Below are positions 1 to 7,219 of a DNA stretch of 64,000 bases, piece after piece. A program made the translations under genes and the position numbers. The notes under the pieces were generated by a model. That model ran no database searches. It was given only the letters and a program-made list of their open reading frames with translations, and was not told the origin of the DNA. The stretch is from Pseudomonas sp. JUb42 (lineage in GTDB: Bacteria; Pseudomonadota; Gammaproteobacteria; Pseudomonadales; Pseudomonadaceae): contig NZ_JANUFD010000020.1 in the NCBI RefSeq assembly GCF_024807945.1, positions 62,001 to 126,000 on the forward strand. Direction: 5' to 3'. Position 1 is the first letter of the stretch. Every line of letters begins with the position of its first letter.

Positions 1-1501
1 GTGCATGGGGCACGGCGTCGGAGCGGGCCGTCAGGAAGACTGCAGTCCCTTGGGCGCGGAATGGCGGCTGCACGCGAATACTGCTGATGAAAATCGGCAG
101 GGGCAGGCCGCCTTCGGAGATCCGCTCGCTCAGCAACTGCTTGCCGCGCTTCCAGGTGGTCATCAGGACAAACAGCACGATACCGGCGAGCACCGGGAAC
201 GCCCCGCCCTGCACCACTTTTGGCACGTTGGCGGCGAAGAACAGGCCATCCACCAACAGGCAGCCCAGCAACACCGGCACCGCCAGTATCGGCGGCCATT
301 TCCACAGCATCAACATCACCGACGACACCAGAATGGTCGTGCAGAGCATTGTCCCGGTCACCGCCACGCCATAAGCCGAGGCCAATGCGCCCGACGACTC
401 GAAACCCAGCACCAGCAGGATCACGCCAACCATCAGCGACCAGTTCACTGCACCTATGTAGATCTGGCCCTGAGCGTCACTGGAGGTGTGCTGGATGTAC
501 ATGCGCGGGATATAACCCAACTGGATCGCCTGCAGGGTCATGGAGAACGCGCCGGAGATCACCGCCTGAGAGGCAATGATGGTCGCCAGGGTCGACAGGC
601 CGATCAGCGGCAACAGCGCCCAGCTCGGCGCCAGCAGATAGAACGGGTTGCGGATCGCTTCCGGGTCCTGCAATACCAGGGCGCCCTGACCGAAGTAGTT
701 CAAGACCAGTGCAGGCAGCACCAGGATGAACCAGGCACGGGAAATCGGCCGGCGACCGAAGTGGCCCATGTCGGCATACAGCGCTTCGGCACCGGTCAAC
801 GCCAGGACCACAGCGCCGAGAATTGCCACGCCGATGCCCGGATGCTCGACAAAGAAGCGAAAGGCCCAGAGTGGATTGACCGCATGGATCACTTCAGGCT
901 GCTGGCTTATGCCCCACACGCCCAGAGCGCCAAGGACCAGAAACCAGGTGACCATGATCGGGCCGAACAGCACGCCAATGCGCGCCGTACCGTGGCGCTG
1001 GATCAGGAACAGCCCGACCAGCACGACCAGAGAAATCGGCACGACCCAATGCTCAAGACCATCAAAGGCCAGCTCCATACCCTCGACCGCCGACAACACC
1101 GAAATGGCCGGGGTGATCATGCTGTCGCCGTAGAACAACGCCGCACCGAACAACCCGAACACCACCATGGTGGCCTGCAATTTCGGATATTTCGCCGACG
1201 CCCGCCGCGCCAGCGCCGTCAGCGCCATGATCCCGCCCTCGCCCTGGTTATCAGCGCGCAGGACAAAAGCCATGTACTTGAAGGAAACCACCCAGATCAG
1301 CGACCAGAAAATCAGCGACAGGATGCCCAGAACTCCATCGTGACTGACACTGACGCCGTAACCGCCGTTGAACACTTCCTTTAGGGTATACAGGGGGCTG
1401 GTGCCGATATCGCCGTAAACCACCCCCACCGCCGCGATCAGCAAACTCAATGGTTTTGCCGAATGATGTCCGGTCTCAGCCTGACTACTTGCTTGACTCA
1501 T
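1..1501 (-). CDS. kup: Potassium uptake protein Kup (3' end beyond window)
   Basis: Inner-membrane K+/H+ symporter for low-affinity potassium uptake. Translating the minus strand from the ATG at 1501 gives a protein starting MSQASSQAETGHHSAKPLSL and then the Kup signature GVVYGDIGTSPLYTLKEVF near residues 27-45. About ten hydrophobic segments follow, and no stop occurs before the window edge. The visible part is 500 codons; the family is about 630 residues, so the missing part is the soluble C-terminal tail. An AGGAG ribosome site lies 7 bases before the ATG. The gene diverges from rimO across a 276-bp region. This is a chromosomal gene outside the prophage. Confidence 0.95.
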   Translation of the reverse strand, partial: MSQASSQAETGHHSAKPLSLLIAAVGVVYGDIGTSPLYTLKEVFNGGYGVSVSHDGVLGILSLIFWSLIWVVSFKYMAFVLRADNQGEGGIMALTALARRASAKYPKLQATMVVFGLFGAALFYGDSMITPAISVLSAVEGMELAFDGLEHWVVPISLVVLVGLFLIQRHGTARIGVLFGPIMVTWFLVLGALGVWGISQQPEVIHAVNPLWAFRFFVEHPGIGVAILGAVVLALTGAEALYADMGHFGRRPISRAWFILVLPALVLNYFGQGALVLQDPEAIRNPFYLLAPSWALLPLIGLSTLATIIASQAVISGAFSMTLQAIQLGYIPRMYIQHTSSDAQGQIYIGAVNWSLMVGVILLVLGFESSGALASAYGVAVTGTMLCTTILVSSVMLMLWKWPPILAVPVLLGCLLVDGLFFAANVPKVVQGGAFPVLAGIVLFVLMTTWKRGKQLLSERISEGGLPLPIFISSIRVQPPFRAQGTAVFLTARSDAVPHA

Positions 1502-1777
1502 TTACCACTCCTGAAACCAAGACTCGAACTCCAAGACATGAAACGCCGCCTTGTGAGCTGCGCAACGCTGCAATCATCGCCGTTAACGCTCTGTTTTTTT
1601 GTGACACGACGTAACGCCGCGAAGCATAGCGCAGCACTCGTCGTAATTCTCTGCATAACGCTGGTCAATCGACAGACTCGTCGCTAGAATTGCGCACTTT
1701 TTGATCAGAGGCGCGCCAAGCGCCCAGCCAGTGCCCCCGGCCACCTGCCCAGGCACTAACTATCGCCGAGGTTCGCC
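1502..1777. promoter_or_regulatory. kup/rimO divergent intergenic region with candidate native rimO promoter
   Basis: These 276 bp between kup and the original rimO start contain no gene I can support. On the plus strand TGGTCA (1662-1667) and TAGAAT (1685-1690) are spaced by 17 bp and make a plausible sigma-70 promoter for the original rimO. Because the prophage cuts rimO after codon 20, this promoter now drives only a 31-codon remnant. The promoter call is inferred from sequence alone. Confidence 0.4.
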
Positions 1778-1873
1778 ATGTCCACCGTCACCACGCCATC
1801 CGCCCCCAAGGTCGGGTTCGTTTCACTCGGATGTCCAAACGATGGCACATATATACTTCTTGCCAGAACGTAA
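1778..1873 (+). pseudogene. rimO: Native 5' end of rimO, cut off by prophage integration
   Basis: The ATG at 1778 begins MSTVTTPSAPKVGFVSLGCP, which is the usual Pseudomonas RimO N-terminus. After the codons for SLGCP the sequence leaves the rimO frame, reads NDGTYILLART, and stops at TAA 1871-1873. The rest of rimO continues 35 kb away at 37032. This is the chromosomal half of the integration target. It could be translated as a 31-residue peptide, but no function is expected. Confidence 0.9.
1820..1850 (+). other. Left prophage junction (attL)
   Basis: The chromosomal sequence GTTTCACTCGGATGTCCAAA aligns codon for codon with the right junction GTATCGTTAGGGTGCCCCAA at 37014-37033. They encode V-S-L-G-C-P with different third bases. 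Rimo homology on the left ends at about 1838 and phage DNA (ACGATGGCACAT) begins. The shared run at the exchange point is only a few bases (CC-AA). That suits a serine recombinase, which needs a 2-bp core, better than a tyrosine integrase. Confidence 0.8.
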
Positions 1874-1881
1874 TCCGGGCC

Positions 1882-1907
1882 AAAAAAAACCCGCCAAATG
1901 GCGGGTT
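1882..1907 (-). terminator. Intrinsic terminator after higA
   Basis: The stem AACCCGCCA/TGGCGGGTT (1888-1896 with 1899-1907) has a 2-base loop. Read on the minus strand it is followed by a run of eight T. It lies just downstream of the higA stop at 1925 and marks the leftmost phage transcript. Confidence 0.8.
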
Positions 1908-1924
1908 CTCGATATGCTTGCAGC

Positions 1925-2245
1925 TTAGGCAAATACAACTTCAACGCGCCCTTCACGGCGGGAACGGGGCGCGGTTTTAACGACGATCTGCACATCACGT
2001 CCAAGACGTGACAGGCAGTCAATCATTTTGGCCTCGCTGATCCCTCGGAACTTACCCCGTAACATTTCGGAAACTTTGGGCTGAGGCATAGCCAGAATTT
2101 CAGCTGCTTGAATTTGTGTCAGATGGCGAGCCTTTATGATGCCGCCGATCTTTGTAGCCAACTGAGCTTTGACCAGCATTTCTTTGGCGTCAGAGCGCCC
2201 GATGTCGGCATAGACACTTCCACTACTTTCTTCGATCTCAATCAT
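1925..2245 (-). CDS. HigA-type antitoxin, XRE/HTH family
   Basis: A protein of 106 residues with a helix-turn-helix around residues 43-65 (TQIQAAEILAMPQPKVSEML), typical of HigA antitoxins that pair with RelE/HigB toxins and repress their own operon. The start overlaps the end of the upstream toxin reading frame by 4 bp, so the two were translationally coupled. The toxin is frameshifted, so this is now probably an orphan antitoxin that may still repress the operator at 2636-2653. It lies at the extreme left end of the prophage, next to attL. Confidence 0.8.
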   Translation of the reverse strand: MIEIEESSGSVYADIGRSDAKEMLVKAQLATKIGGIIKARHLTQIQAAEILAMPQPKVSEMLRGKFRGISEAKMIDCLSRLGRDVQIVVKTAPRSRREGRVEVVFA

Positions 2246-2600
2246 TTTTTTAATCCTTTTGCGTGTGCTTCGGCGTCTTTCAATCGTGATTTGATCAAGT
2301 CAATATCATGCTGCGGAGTCTCTATGCCTTTAGTCGATTTCTTCTGGAAGCTATGCAGGGCATAGACCGCCGCTCCAAACTTTACGGTGTAGACAGCTCG
2401 ATAGGTATCGCCATCGTGGTCCTCGACCACCTCAAGCACCCCAGCGCCCCAGCGCCCGAAAAACCCTTCATCGGCTTAGCTTGTGGATGCTTGCCGCCTT
2501 CCTGAGCGAGATGGAGAGCGAACCCGAATACATCCTGTACTTCATCGGGCATTTCCATGAGGTCCTTCTTGCTACTACCGACCCATCGCAATGGCTTCAC
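2242..2600 (-). pseudogene. HigB/RelE-type toxin (phage Gp49-like), frameshifted
   Basis: Two overlapping reading frames together make one HigB-like toxin. The N-terminal part (VKPLRWVGSSKKDLMEMPDE, from a GTG near 2600) reads to KGFSGAG. The C-terminal part continues as VLEVVEDHDGDTYRAVYTVK to a stop at 2242. The break coincides with a perfect tandem duplication of CCAGCGCC (2441-2456 on the plus strand). Removing one copy restores a single frame of about 116 residues. The last bases overlap higA. As it stands, the C-terminal half with the RelE core is not made from the normal start. Confidence 0.8.
2441..2456 (+). repeat. 8-bp tandem duplication that frameshifts higB
   Basis: Two perfect copies of CCAGCGCC occur back to back (2441-2448 and 2449-2456). 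The extra 8 bp shifts the toxin frame by +2. This looks like a replication-slippage event and is in principle reversible. Confidence 0.85.
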
Positions 2601-2631
2601 TACCGACTCGCTTCCCTGAACATGTGGTGAA

Positions 2632-2660
2632 AATATATACCTATTTCGGTATAAATTCAA
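2632..2660 (-). promoter_or_regulatory. Promoter and inverted-repeat operator of the higBA operon
   Basis: On the minus strand TTGAAT (2655-2660) and TATATT (2632-2637) are spaced by exactly 17 bp. The inverted repeat TATACC-N6-GGTATA (2636-2653) lies across the spacer and the -10. It is placed as expected for an autoregulatory HigA operator. Confidence 0.65.
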
Positions 2661-2729
2661 ATGTCATATCAATGATCATTCAACGGCGAATCCGGCATCA
2701 GCATCAGCTCCCAATCGCCACAATTTGGG

Positions 2730-3524
2730 TCAAAACAATTGCCCCAGGGACGCAGGCTCCCAGCTTGTGATCACGAGCTCACCACTCGCCTCTGCCGTTC
2801 CTCCTCTCGGATTACCAACGCTGTAGCGAATGTTCACTTCGTCGAAATGAAAGCCCTTGAACGCCTCTCTGATGTCCGGGTGGTCGTTGATGCTCACCAT
2901 TACCTTGCCTTTACACCGTCGCATGAACTCCGCCATGCGCTCGTAGTTTTCAAACGGGAAATCCACCCCATAACCTGCAGTCTCCCAATATGGCGGATCC
3001 ATGTAGTGGAATGTGTGCGCACGATCGTAGCGTTCAGCACATTCGAGCCAGGGTAGATTCTCGACATAGGTGCCTGAAAGTCGCTGCCATGCGGCTGACA
3101 GGTTTTCCTCGATACGCAGCAAATTGATTGCAGGGGCCGTCGTAGCGGTACCGAAGCTCTGCCCGGTGACCTTTCCGGCGAAGGCGTGATGCTGCAGGTA
3201 GAAGAACCGGGCAGCTCGCTGGATATCGGTGAGTGTTTCCGGTCGGGTCATCTTCTGCCACTCGAATATCTGCCGTGAGCTCAGCGCCCATTTGAACTGC
3301 CGCACGAATTCTTCGAGATGGTTCTGGACAACGCGATAGAGCGTAACTAGGTCGCCGTTAATGTCGTTCAGAACCTCGACGGGCGCGCCCTGCGGGCGGA
3401 GGAAATAGAGGGCTGCCCCACCTGCAAAAACTTCGACATAGCACTCATGGGGCGGGAACAAAGGTATCAACCGATCGGCCAAGCGGCGTTTGCCGCCCAT
3501 CCAGGGAATGATGGGAGAAGACAT
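2730..3524 (-). CDS. DNA adenine-N6 methyltransferase, D12/Dam class
   Basis: A protein of 264 residues that transfers a methyl group from S-adenosylmethionine to adenine in DNA. Motif X is PWMGGKRRL (7-15), motif I is FAGGAAL (33-39) and the catalytic motif is DPPYW (176-180); this order is that of class alpha, Dam-like enzymes. No restriction nuclease gene lies nearby, so it is a solitary phage methylase, perhaps for protecting phage DNA or altering host GATC signals (inference). A LexA-type box lies 18 bp upstream of its start at 3542-3557, so SOS control is likely. Confidence 0.9.
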   Translation of the reverse strand: MSSPIIPWMGGKRRLADRLIPLFPPHECYVEVFAGGAALYFLRPQGAPVEVLNDINGDLVTLYRVVQNHLEEFVRQFKWALSSRQIFEWQKMTRPETLTDIQRAARFFYLQHHAFAGKVTGQSFGTATTAPAINLLRIEENLSAAWQRLSGTYVENLPWLECAERYDRAHTFHYMDPPYWETAGYGVDFPFENYERMAEFMRRCKGKVMVSINDHPDIREAFKGFHFDEVNIRYSVGNPRGGTAEASGELVITSWEPASLGQLF

Positions 3525-3541
3525 GAAAATAGGCCTTAATA

Positions 3542-3557
3542 CTGTATGGATAAACAG
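3542..3557. promoter_or_regulatory. LexA box upstream of the phage methylase
   Basis: CTGTATGGATAAACAG matches the CTG-N10-CAG LexA consensus, with the usual TAT flank. It lies 18 bp upstream of the methylase ATG at 3524. Confidence 0.75.
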
Positions 3558-4082
3558 TTCCCATGATAACCGTTTTTCTTATGATGGCGATGCGCCTTCG
3601 TGCAAAGTTCCGAAGTACTGAAAATTGGCTGTAGGCCACAGCCGGTGTGACTTCAGCCGCCACGACCGCAGCCAGCTCTAGCTGGGCCTTGCTCATAAAC
3701 TCGACCAGGGCTAAGTTTGAAAACACGCTTAAATAGATGTTTTCGAGTTTTTCACCTAATGAATCCGGGGGTATCACCTTTTATGGGGGGCAACCTGGCT
3801 GGCACGTCGATGTGCGATCGCGCTGCATTTGTTTGCAAAACCTTGCACAGAATGCAATGGCCGATCGCCTGGGAGAGCCCACGGCCGGCGTGGGCTAGAG
3901 CCTTGATAGCACCACCCCCGTGGTTTGCACTAAAAAGGGACACAAAGCCCGTCGGCGAGGGGGGGATAAGTGTTTTTCCCGTTTAGTTTTTATTTCTGAC
4001 GAGATTTTTTTTCGTCATTTTTTTGGGTCATCTGTCGACTGATCGCTGTAGTCCGTTGACCGTCTGAGCGTTTCCACGTTTA
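3558..4082. other. 525-bp region without a supportable gene; structured, with a plus-strand terminator at its end
   Basis: Several short frames exist here (for example plus 3717-3986 and minus 3752-3943), but none has a recognisable product, a good ribosome site or a clear codon pattern. A perfect 8-bp hairpin AGCCCACG/CGTGGGCT lies at 3876-3896, and an intrinsic plus-strand terminator at 3997-4024. A small rightward transcript, perhaps noncoding, is possible. I assign no function. Confidence 0.4.
3997..4024 (+). terminator. Intrinsic terminator before umuDC
   Basis: The stem TGACGA/TCGTCA (3997-4002 with 4012-4017) is followed by seven T on the plus strand. It would insulate umuD from any rightward transcript starting between 3560 and 3990. 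Confidence 0.6.
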
Positions 4083-4098
4083 CTGTATGTTCATACAG
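4083..4098. promoter_or_regulatory. LexA box of the umuDC operon
   Basis: CTGTATGTTCATACAG is a perfect inverted repeat matching the LexA consensus. It lies 22 bp upstream of the umuD ATG at 4121. Confidence 0.9.
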
Positions 4099-4120
4099 TC
4101 ATTTTGAAACCAGGTGTGTC

Positions 4121-4552
4121 ATGAGCATTACCATTCTTGGCCCGTTGATGGCCGGGGGCGCTGAACTCCCGCTCTACTCGTTCCAAGTACCTGCCGGCTT
4201 CCCTTCGCCAGCAGCCGATCACCTGGAAAAGAAAATCTCGCTCGATGAGCTGTTGGAGATCCGCGCTCCTCACGTCTACCTGGTGAAGATCGAGGGCAAC
4301 AGCATGCAGGGTGCCGGGATATTCGCGGGTGACCTGGTGATCGTTGACCGTGGCCGGGAAGCTGAGCATGGCGATATCGTGATTGCCGCAATCAACTGCG
4401 AGCCAATGTGCAAGCGGCTACACCGTCGCGACGGGCATGTAGTACTGCAGTCTGAGAACCCAGGGTTTCCTCCGATCCACATCATGGAAGGCGACGATCT
4501 GTTGGTGTGGGGTGTTGTTCGATACAGCGTGCGTGCCCATGACAAAGCCTGA
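4121..4552 (+). CDS. umuD: UmuD-like self-cleaving subunit of polymerase V
   Basis: A protein of 143 residues, the usual UmuD length. RecA-DNA filaments trigger its self-cleavage, and the shortened form activates UmuC for translesion synthesis. The expected cleavage site is Ala25-Gly26 within VPAGFPSPAAD. The catalytic pair is Ser61 (EGNSM) and Lys98. The start follows a LexA box closely, and the 3' end overlaps umuC by 14 bp. It is carried within the prophage, so it is an accessory mutagenesis cassette and not the host copy. Confidence 0.93.
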   Translation: MSITILGPLMAGGAELPLYSFQVPAGFPSPAADHLEKKISLDELLEIRAPHVYLVKIEGNSMQGAGIFAGDLVIVDRGREAEHGDIVIAAINCEPMCKRLHRRDGHVVLQSENPGFPPIHIMEGDDLLVWGVVRYSVRAHDKA

Positions 4553-5813
4553 TCAGGTTTTCGCGCTGATCGACTGCAATAGCTTCTACGCGAGCTGTGA
4601 GCGCGTGTTCCGGCCGGACCTTGCTAAGACCCCGATTGTGGTGCTGAGCAACAACGACGGCTGCGTCATTGCCCGCAGCTACGATGCAAAGCCCTATGTG
4701 AAGATGGGCGCACCGTATTTCCAGATAAAGGACGATCTGAGCCGCCTGGGCATCGTGCCGTTTAGCAGCAACTACGCCTTATATGGCGACATGAGCGAGC
4801 GCGTGATGAGCATCATCGAATCTATGGTGCCCGCCGCCGAGGTGTATTCAATCGACGAATCGTTTGCCGATTTGTCGGGCATCCCGGGCAACCTCACCCA
4901 GTTCGGTCGCCAGATCCGTAGCACTATCTTCAAGCGTACGGGCATACCGGTAGGTGTGGGGATAGCACCGACAAAGACCTTGGCCAAGCTCGCGAACCAC
5001 ACCGCGAAACGACTGCAGGCGCAGACAGGTGGTGTTGTCGATATCTGTGACGAATTCAAACGGGCTTGGGTATTGCGCAATACCGAGGTCGGTGAGGTAT
5101 GGGGTATTGGTCGGCGCCTGAACGCGCACCTGGAAGGAATGAAGATCAAGACAGCCATGGACCTGGCCATGGCCGATCCGTCTATGTTGAGGCAGAAATT
5201 CAGCATCGTTGTCGAGAAGACCGCCCGGGAGTTGGCCGGAACACCATGCTTGGAACTTGATGACCCGGACCCACCGAAACAGGAAATATGCTGCAGTCGC
5301 ATGTTCGGTAAGCGGCTGACGGAGATCGAGCCGATCAAGGAAGCGGTGGCCACCTACATGATGCGAGCATCGGAAAAGCTGCGTGCCCAGGGTTCGCTAT
5401 GCAAAAAGATCCGGGTCAGCATCAGAACAGGCATGTTCAACCCTGAAGAAGCAAAGTATGCGCAAGGCGCCCTGGTGGAGCTGCCCTACCCAACGAACGA
5501 TGTGCGGCTAATGACGAAGTTCGCCGTGGCCGCCGTGGACCGCATTTTCCGTCCCGGCTTTCGGTACAGCAAAGCAGAGGTGCTGCTGATTGATCTGCGC
5601 CAACTTGGGCAGTTCACAGACGATCTGTTTGCTGAACACCAGCCCGCCACCTCGGACCAGGTGATGGGCGTCCTGGATCAGATCAATAACAGATGGGGAC
5701 GTGGCACGCTGCGCACTGGAGGCGTGCCAGCGGCGCCGGACTGGGGTATGCAGCGCTCATTGATGAGCCAGAGCTACACAACCCGTATAGATCAGCTATG
5801 GACCGTAAAATGA
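4539..5813 (+). CDS. umuC: UmuC-like Y-family DNA polymerase V catalytic subunit
   Basis: A protein of 424 residues from ATG 4539. Y-family catalytic acids are visible: Asp12 in LIDCNSFYASCE and Asp106-Glu107 in YSIDESF. The thumb and little-finger regions follow, with the conserved UmuC C-terminal domain (DLRQ...RWGRGTLR). The gene overlaps umuD by 14 bp, and the downstream small gene starts inside its stop (ATGA). The operon is controlled from the LexA box at 4083. Its likely role is error-prone bypass during prophage induction or in the damaged lysogen. Confidence 0.93.
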   Translation: MTKPDQVFALIDCNSFYASCERVFRPDLAKTPIVVLSNNDGCVIARSYDAKPYVKMGAPYFQIKDDLSRLGIVPFSSNYALYGDMSERVMSIIESMVPAAEVYSIDESFADLSGIPGNLTQFGRQIRSTIFKRTGIPVGVGIAPTKTLAKLANHTAKRLQAQTGGVVDICDEFKRAWVLRNTEVGEVWGIGRRLNAHLEGMKIKTAMDLAMADPSMLRQKFSIVVEKTARELAGTPCLELDDPDPPKQEICCSRMFGKRLTEIEPIKEAVATYMMRASEKLRAQGSLCKKIRVSIRTGMFNPEEAKYAQGALVELPYPTNDVRLMTKFAVAAVDRIFRPGFRYSKAEVLLIDLRQLGQFTDDLFAEHQPATSDQVMGVLDQINNRWGRGTLRTGGVPAAPDWGMQRSLMSQSYTTRIDQLWTVK

Positions 5814-6097
5814 CTGACGATCCTGGTTGGGCTGCATGGATGGCAGTGCTGTATGACCGGCAACCGCTGCTCAACGCGCCAGGGGCAAGACATAAGCTGC
5901 TGATCAAAGAAGCCTACGCCATGGTTAGCGCCGGGACCATTCATCCCGACCTGCTGTGCGATATGCTGGAGATGGCCGATGCAGCCTTGGAATGGGCATT
6001 TCAAGAATTGATCGAATGGGAGTCGGACCAACCTGCAGATGCTCATGCCGGGCCACGGGCATCTTTGGGGGCACAACCTTGTTCATCGATAAAATAA
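5810..6097 (+). CDS. Small hypothetical protein in the umuDC operon
   Basis: The ATG at 5810 overlaps the umuC stop (ATGA), so translation is probably coupled and the product is under the same SOS control. The product has 95 residues beginning MTDDPGWAAWMAVLYDRQPL. It is mostly helical and acidic and has no signal peptide or membrane segment. I do not recognise a domain. Its place suggests an accessory to polymerase V or an unrelated small passenger. Confidence 0.65.
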   Translation: MTDDPGWAAWMAVLYDRQPLLNAPGARHKLLIKEAYAMVSAGTIHPDLLCDMLEMADAALEWAFQELIEWESDQPADAHAGPRASLGAQPCSSIK

Positions 6098-6169
6098 ATG
6101 CTTAGAAATGCTGGCGTGACAAAGCATAATGAAGATCCATCATGGACGAATAATTCGAAGGGATTTCAA

Positions 6170-7000
6170 ATGCTGTACGAGAAAAAAACCGAAAAAGAAA
6201 AAAGCGTTTTCGTCCAACCCCTAGTGCTGGTGACACTATTTCTGTCTGTAGGGATAGCATTCGCAGTGCTGGCATCAAGATTCCCTGACAAATTTTGGGA
6301 GTTTAGATTGTTTGATATCTTTACGTTGATTGCTCAGACGGCAACAGCAGGGGCGTTTTATATCGGCTTTCGGCAATACGGCGAAAATAAGCTAAAAGAT
6401 CGGCAGACCGCATTATCAGTTGAGTGTCGCGCATTGGTCACAAGCATGTCAGAGTTGCTGGAGAAAATGCCAGACAGTCCAGCTAGCCCGCATTCTTATA
6501 CTCGTGACTTCACCAAGCTTTGCAATCAAGCCGGAGATTTTAGAGAGATTTTTTCGGCAATGCGGGAAGATATAATCAAAGGTATAGCCCGTATGCACTG
6601 GCAAGATATGTACTTCAACGAATTCAGACCATATGTTCAAGGCCAGGCTTTTTTTACGTTTCTTTCGAATGCCGGAATTGATAAGGATGTTGTTCGTGCA
6701 CGACTGGCCAGACTCTCAAATCAAATAAATCCAAACATATCTGATGAGGAGCGATCTAGCACTCTAGCTGACTTGGTGATTTCCGATCCTGAGATAGCGG
6801 ACAAACTTCATACCACAAAGTGGTACTGGCTGGACTCAGTATATGAAGAATTTTTCAACAACAAGAATCTCAATGACTTTTTATACGGCACCAAAAATAG
6901 AGCAGATATGTATATAGAAGCCCCGCTATTATATAGTCTTTATAAATTAAGAAAAAAAGTAGTCCTTGGAACAGTAATTACACCTTCGTCATTGCGCTAG
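6170..7000 (+). CDS. Unknown two-helix membrane protein (accessory)
   Basis: Start chosen at ATG 6170 because an AAGGGA ribosome site lies 9 bases upstream; an ATG at 6098 would add 24 residues. The product has 276 residues. A charged N-terminus is followed by membrane segments at about 14-34 and 46-66, then a soluble helical domain of about 200 residues facing the cytoplasm. Base composition is clearly AT-richer than the neighbouring tail genes, a sign of separate acquisition. I do not recognise the family. The design (short membrane anchor plus soluble domain, next to tail genes) resembles some phage-exclusion or abortive-infection morons, but that is inference only. Confidence 0.65.
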   Translation: MLYEKKTEKEKSVFVQPLVLVTLFLSVGIAFAVLASRFPDKFWEFRLFDIFTLIAQTATAGAFYIGFRQYGENKLKDRQTALSVECRALVTSMSELLEKMPDSPASPHSYTRDFTKLCNQAGDFREIFSAMREDIIKGIARMHWQDMYFNEFRPYVQGQAFFTFLSNAGIDKDVVRARLARLSNQINPNISDEERSSTLADLVISDPEIADKLHTTKWYWLDSVYEEFFNNKNLNDFLYGTKNRADMYIEAPLLYSLYKLRKKVVLGTVITPSSLR

Positions 7001-7219
7001 CTATATGCTTGGAAAGGTAGAGTGACTGATACCTTATAGATGTAGCGGCATTAGCCAGTGGGAATGTAAGTGGTCTGAGCGGTATCTTCGATGCACACCG
7101 CAGCTTTAGGGCTTGGGATGTTTGATGCCGCCGACCCACCCTAACGAGTGGGTAGCCACGTCTAGATCATGACTTTGGTACTTCTCCGAATTGGTTGAGG
7201 CGTCACCGAGCTTAAGAAA
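7001..7219. other. Noncoding stretch holding a decayed tail-spike gene fragment
   Basis: No gene is seen in this 219-bp gap. Its right half is a degenerate copy of part of the spike gene 1.27 kb downstream; see the separate entry at 7121-7197. Confidence 0.6.
7121..7197 (-). pseudogene. Fossil fragment of the baseplate spike gene
   Basis: This stretch aligns without gaps to 8395-8471 inside the gene at 7987-8961. The first 16 bases are identical (TTTGATGCCGCCGACC), as are the blocks CGAGTGGGT, GCCACGT and TGGTACTTCTCC. I estimate about 75% identity over the first 67 bp by eye. It carries no open frame. It looks like a remnant of a diverged spike allele left when the neighbouring gene at 7220-7921 was inserted. 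Confidence 0.7.

Noticed and set aside
5..1384. Long plus-strand open frame (459 codons) rich in His, Gln and Arg
   Set aside because: It is the complement of kup, which has clear Kup motifs, a ribosome site and membrane segments on the minus strand.
3445..3777. Minus-strand frame of 110 codons overlapping the methylase start
   Set aside because: It runs through the LexA box and into the methylase in another frame, has no good ribosome site at any ATG, and gives no recognisable product.
3717..3986. Plus-strand frame of 89 codons ending just before the terminator at 3997
   Set aside because: The terminator placement is suggestive, but there is no ribosome site and the protein looks random; kept only as part of the noncoding-transcript idea.
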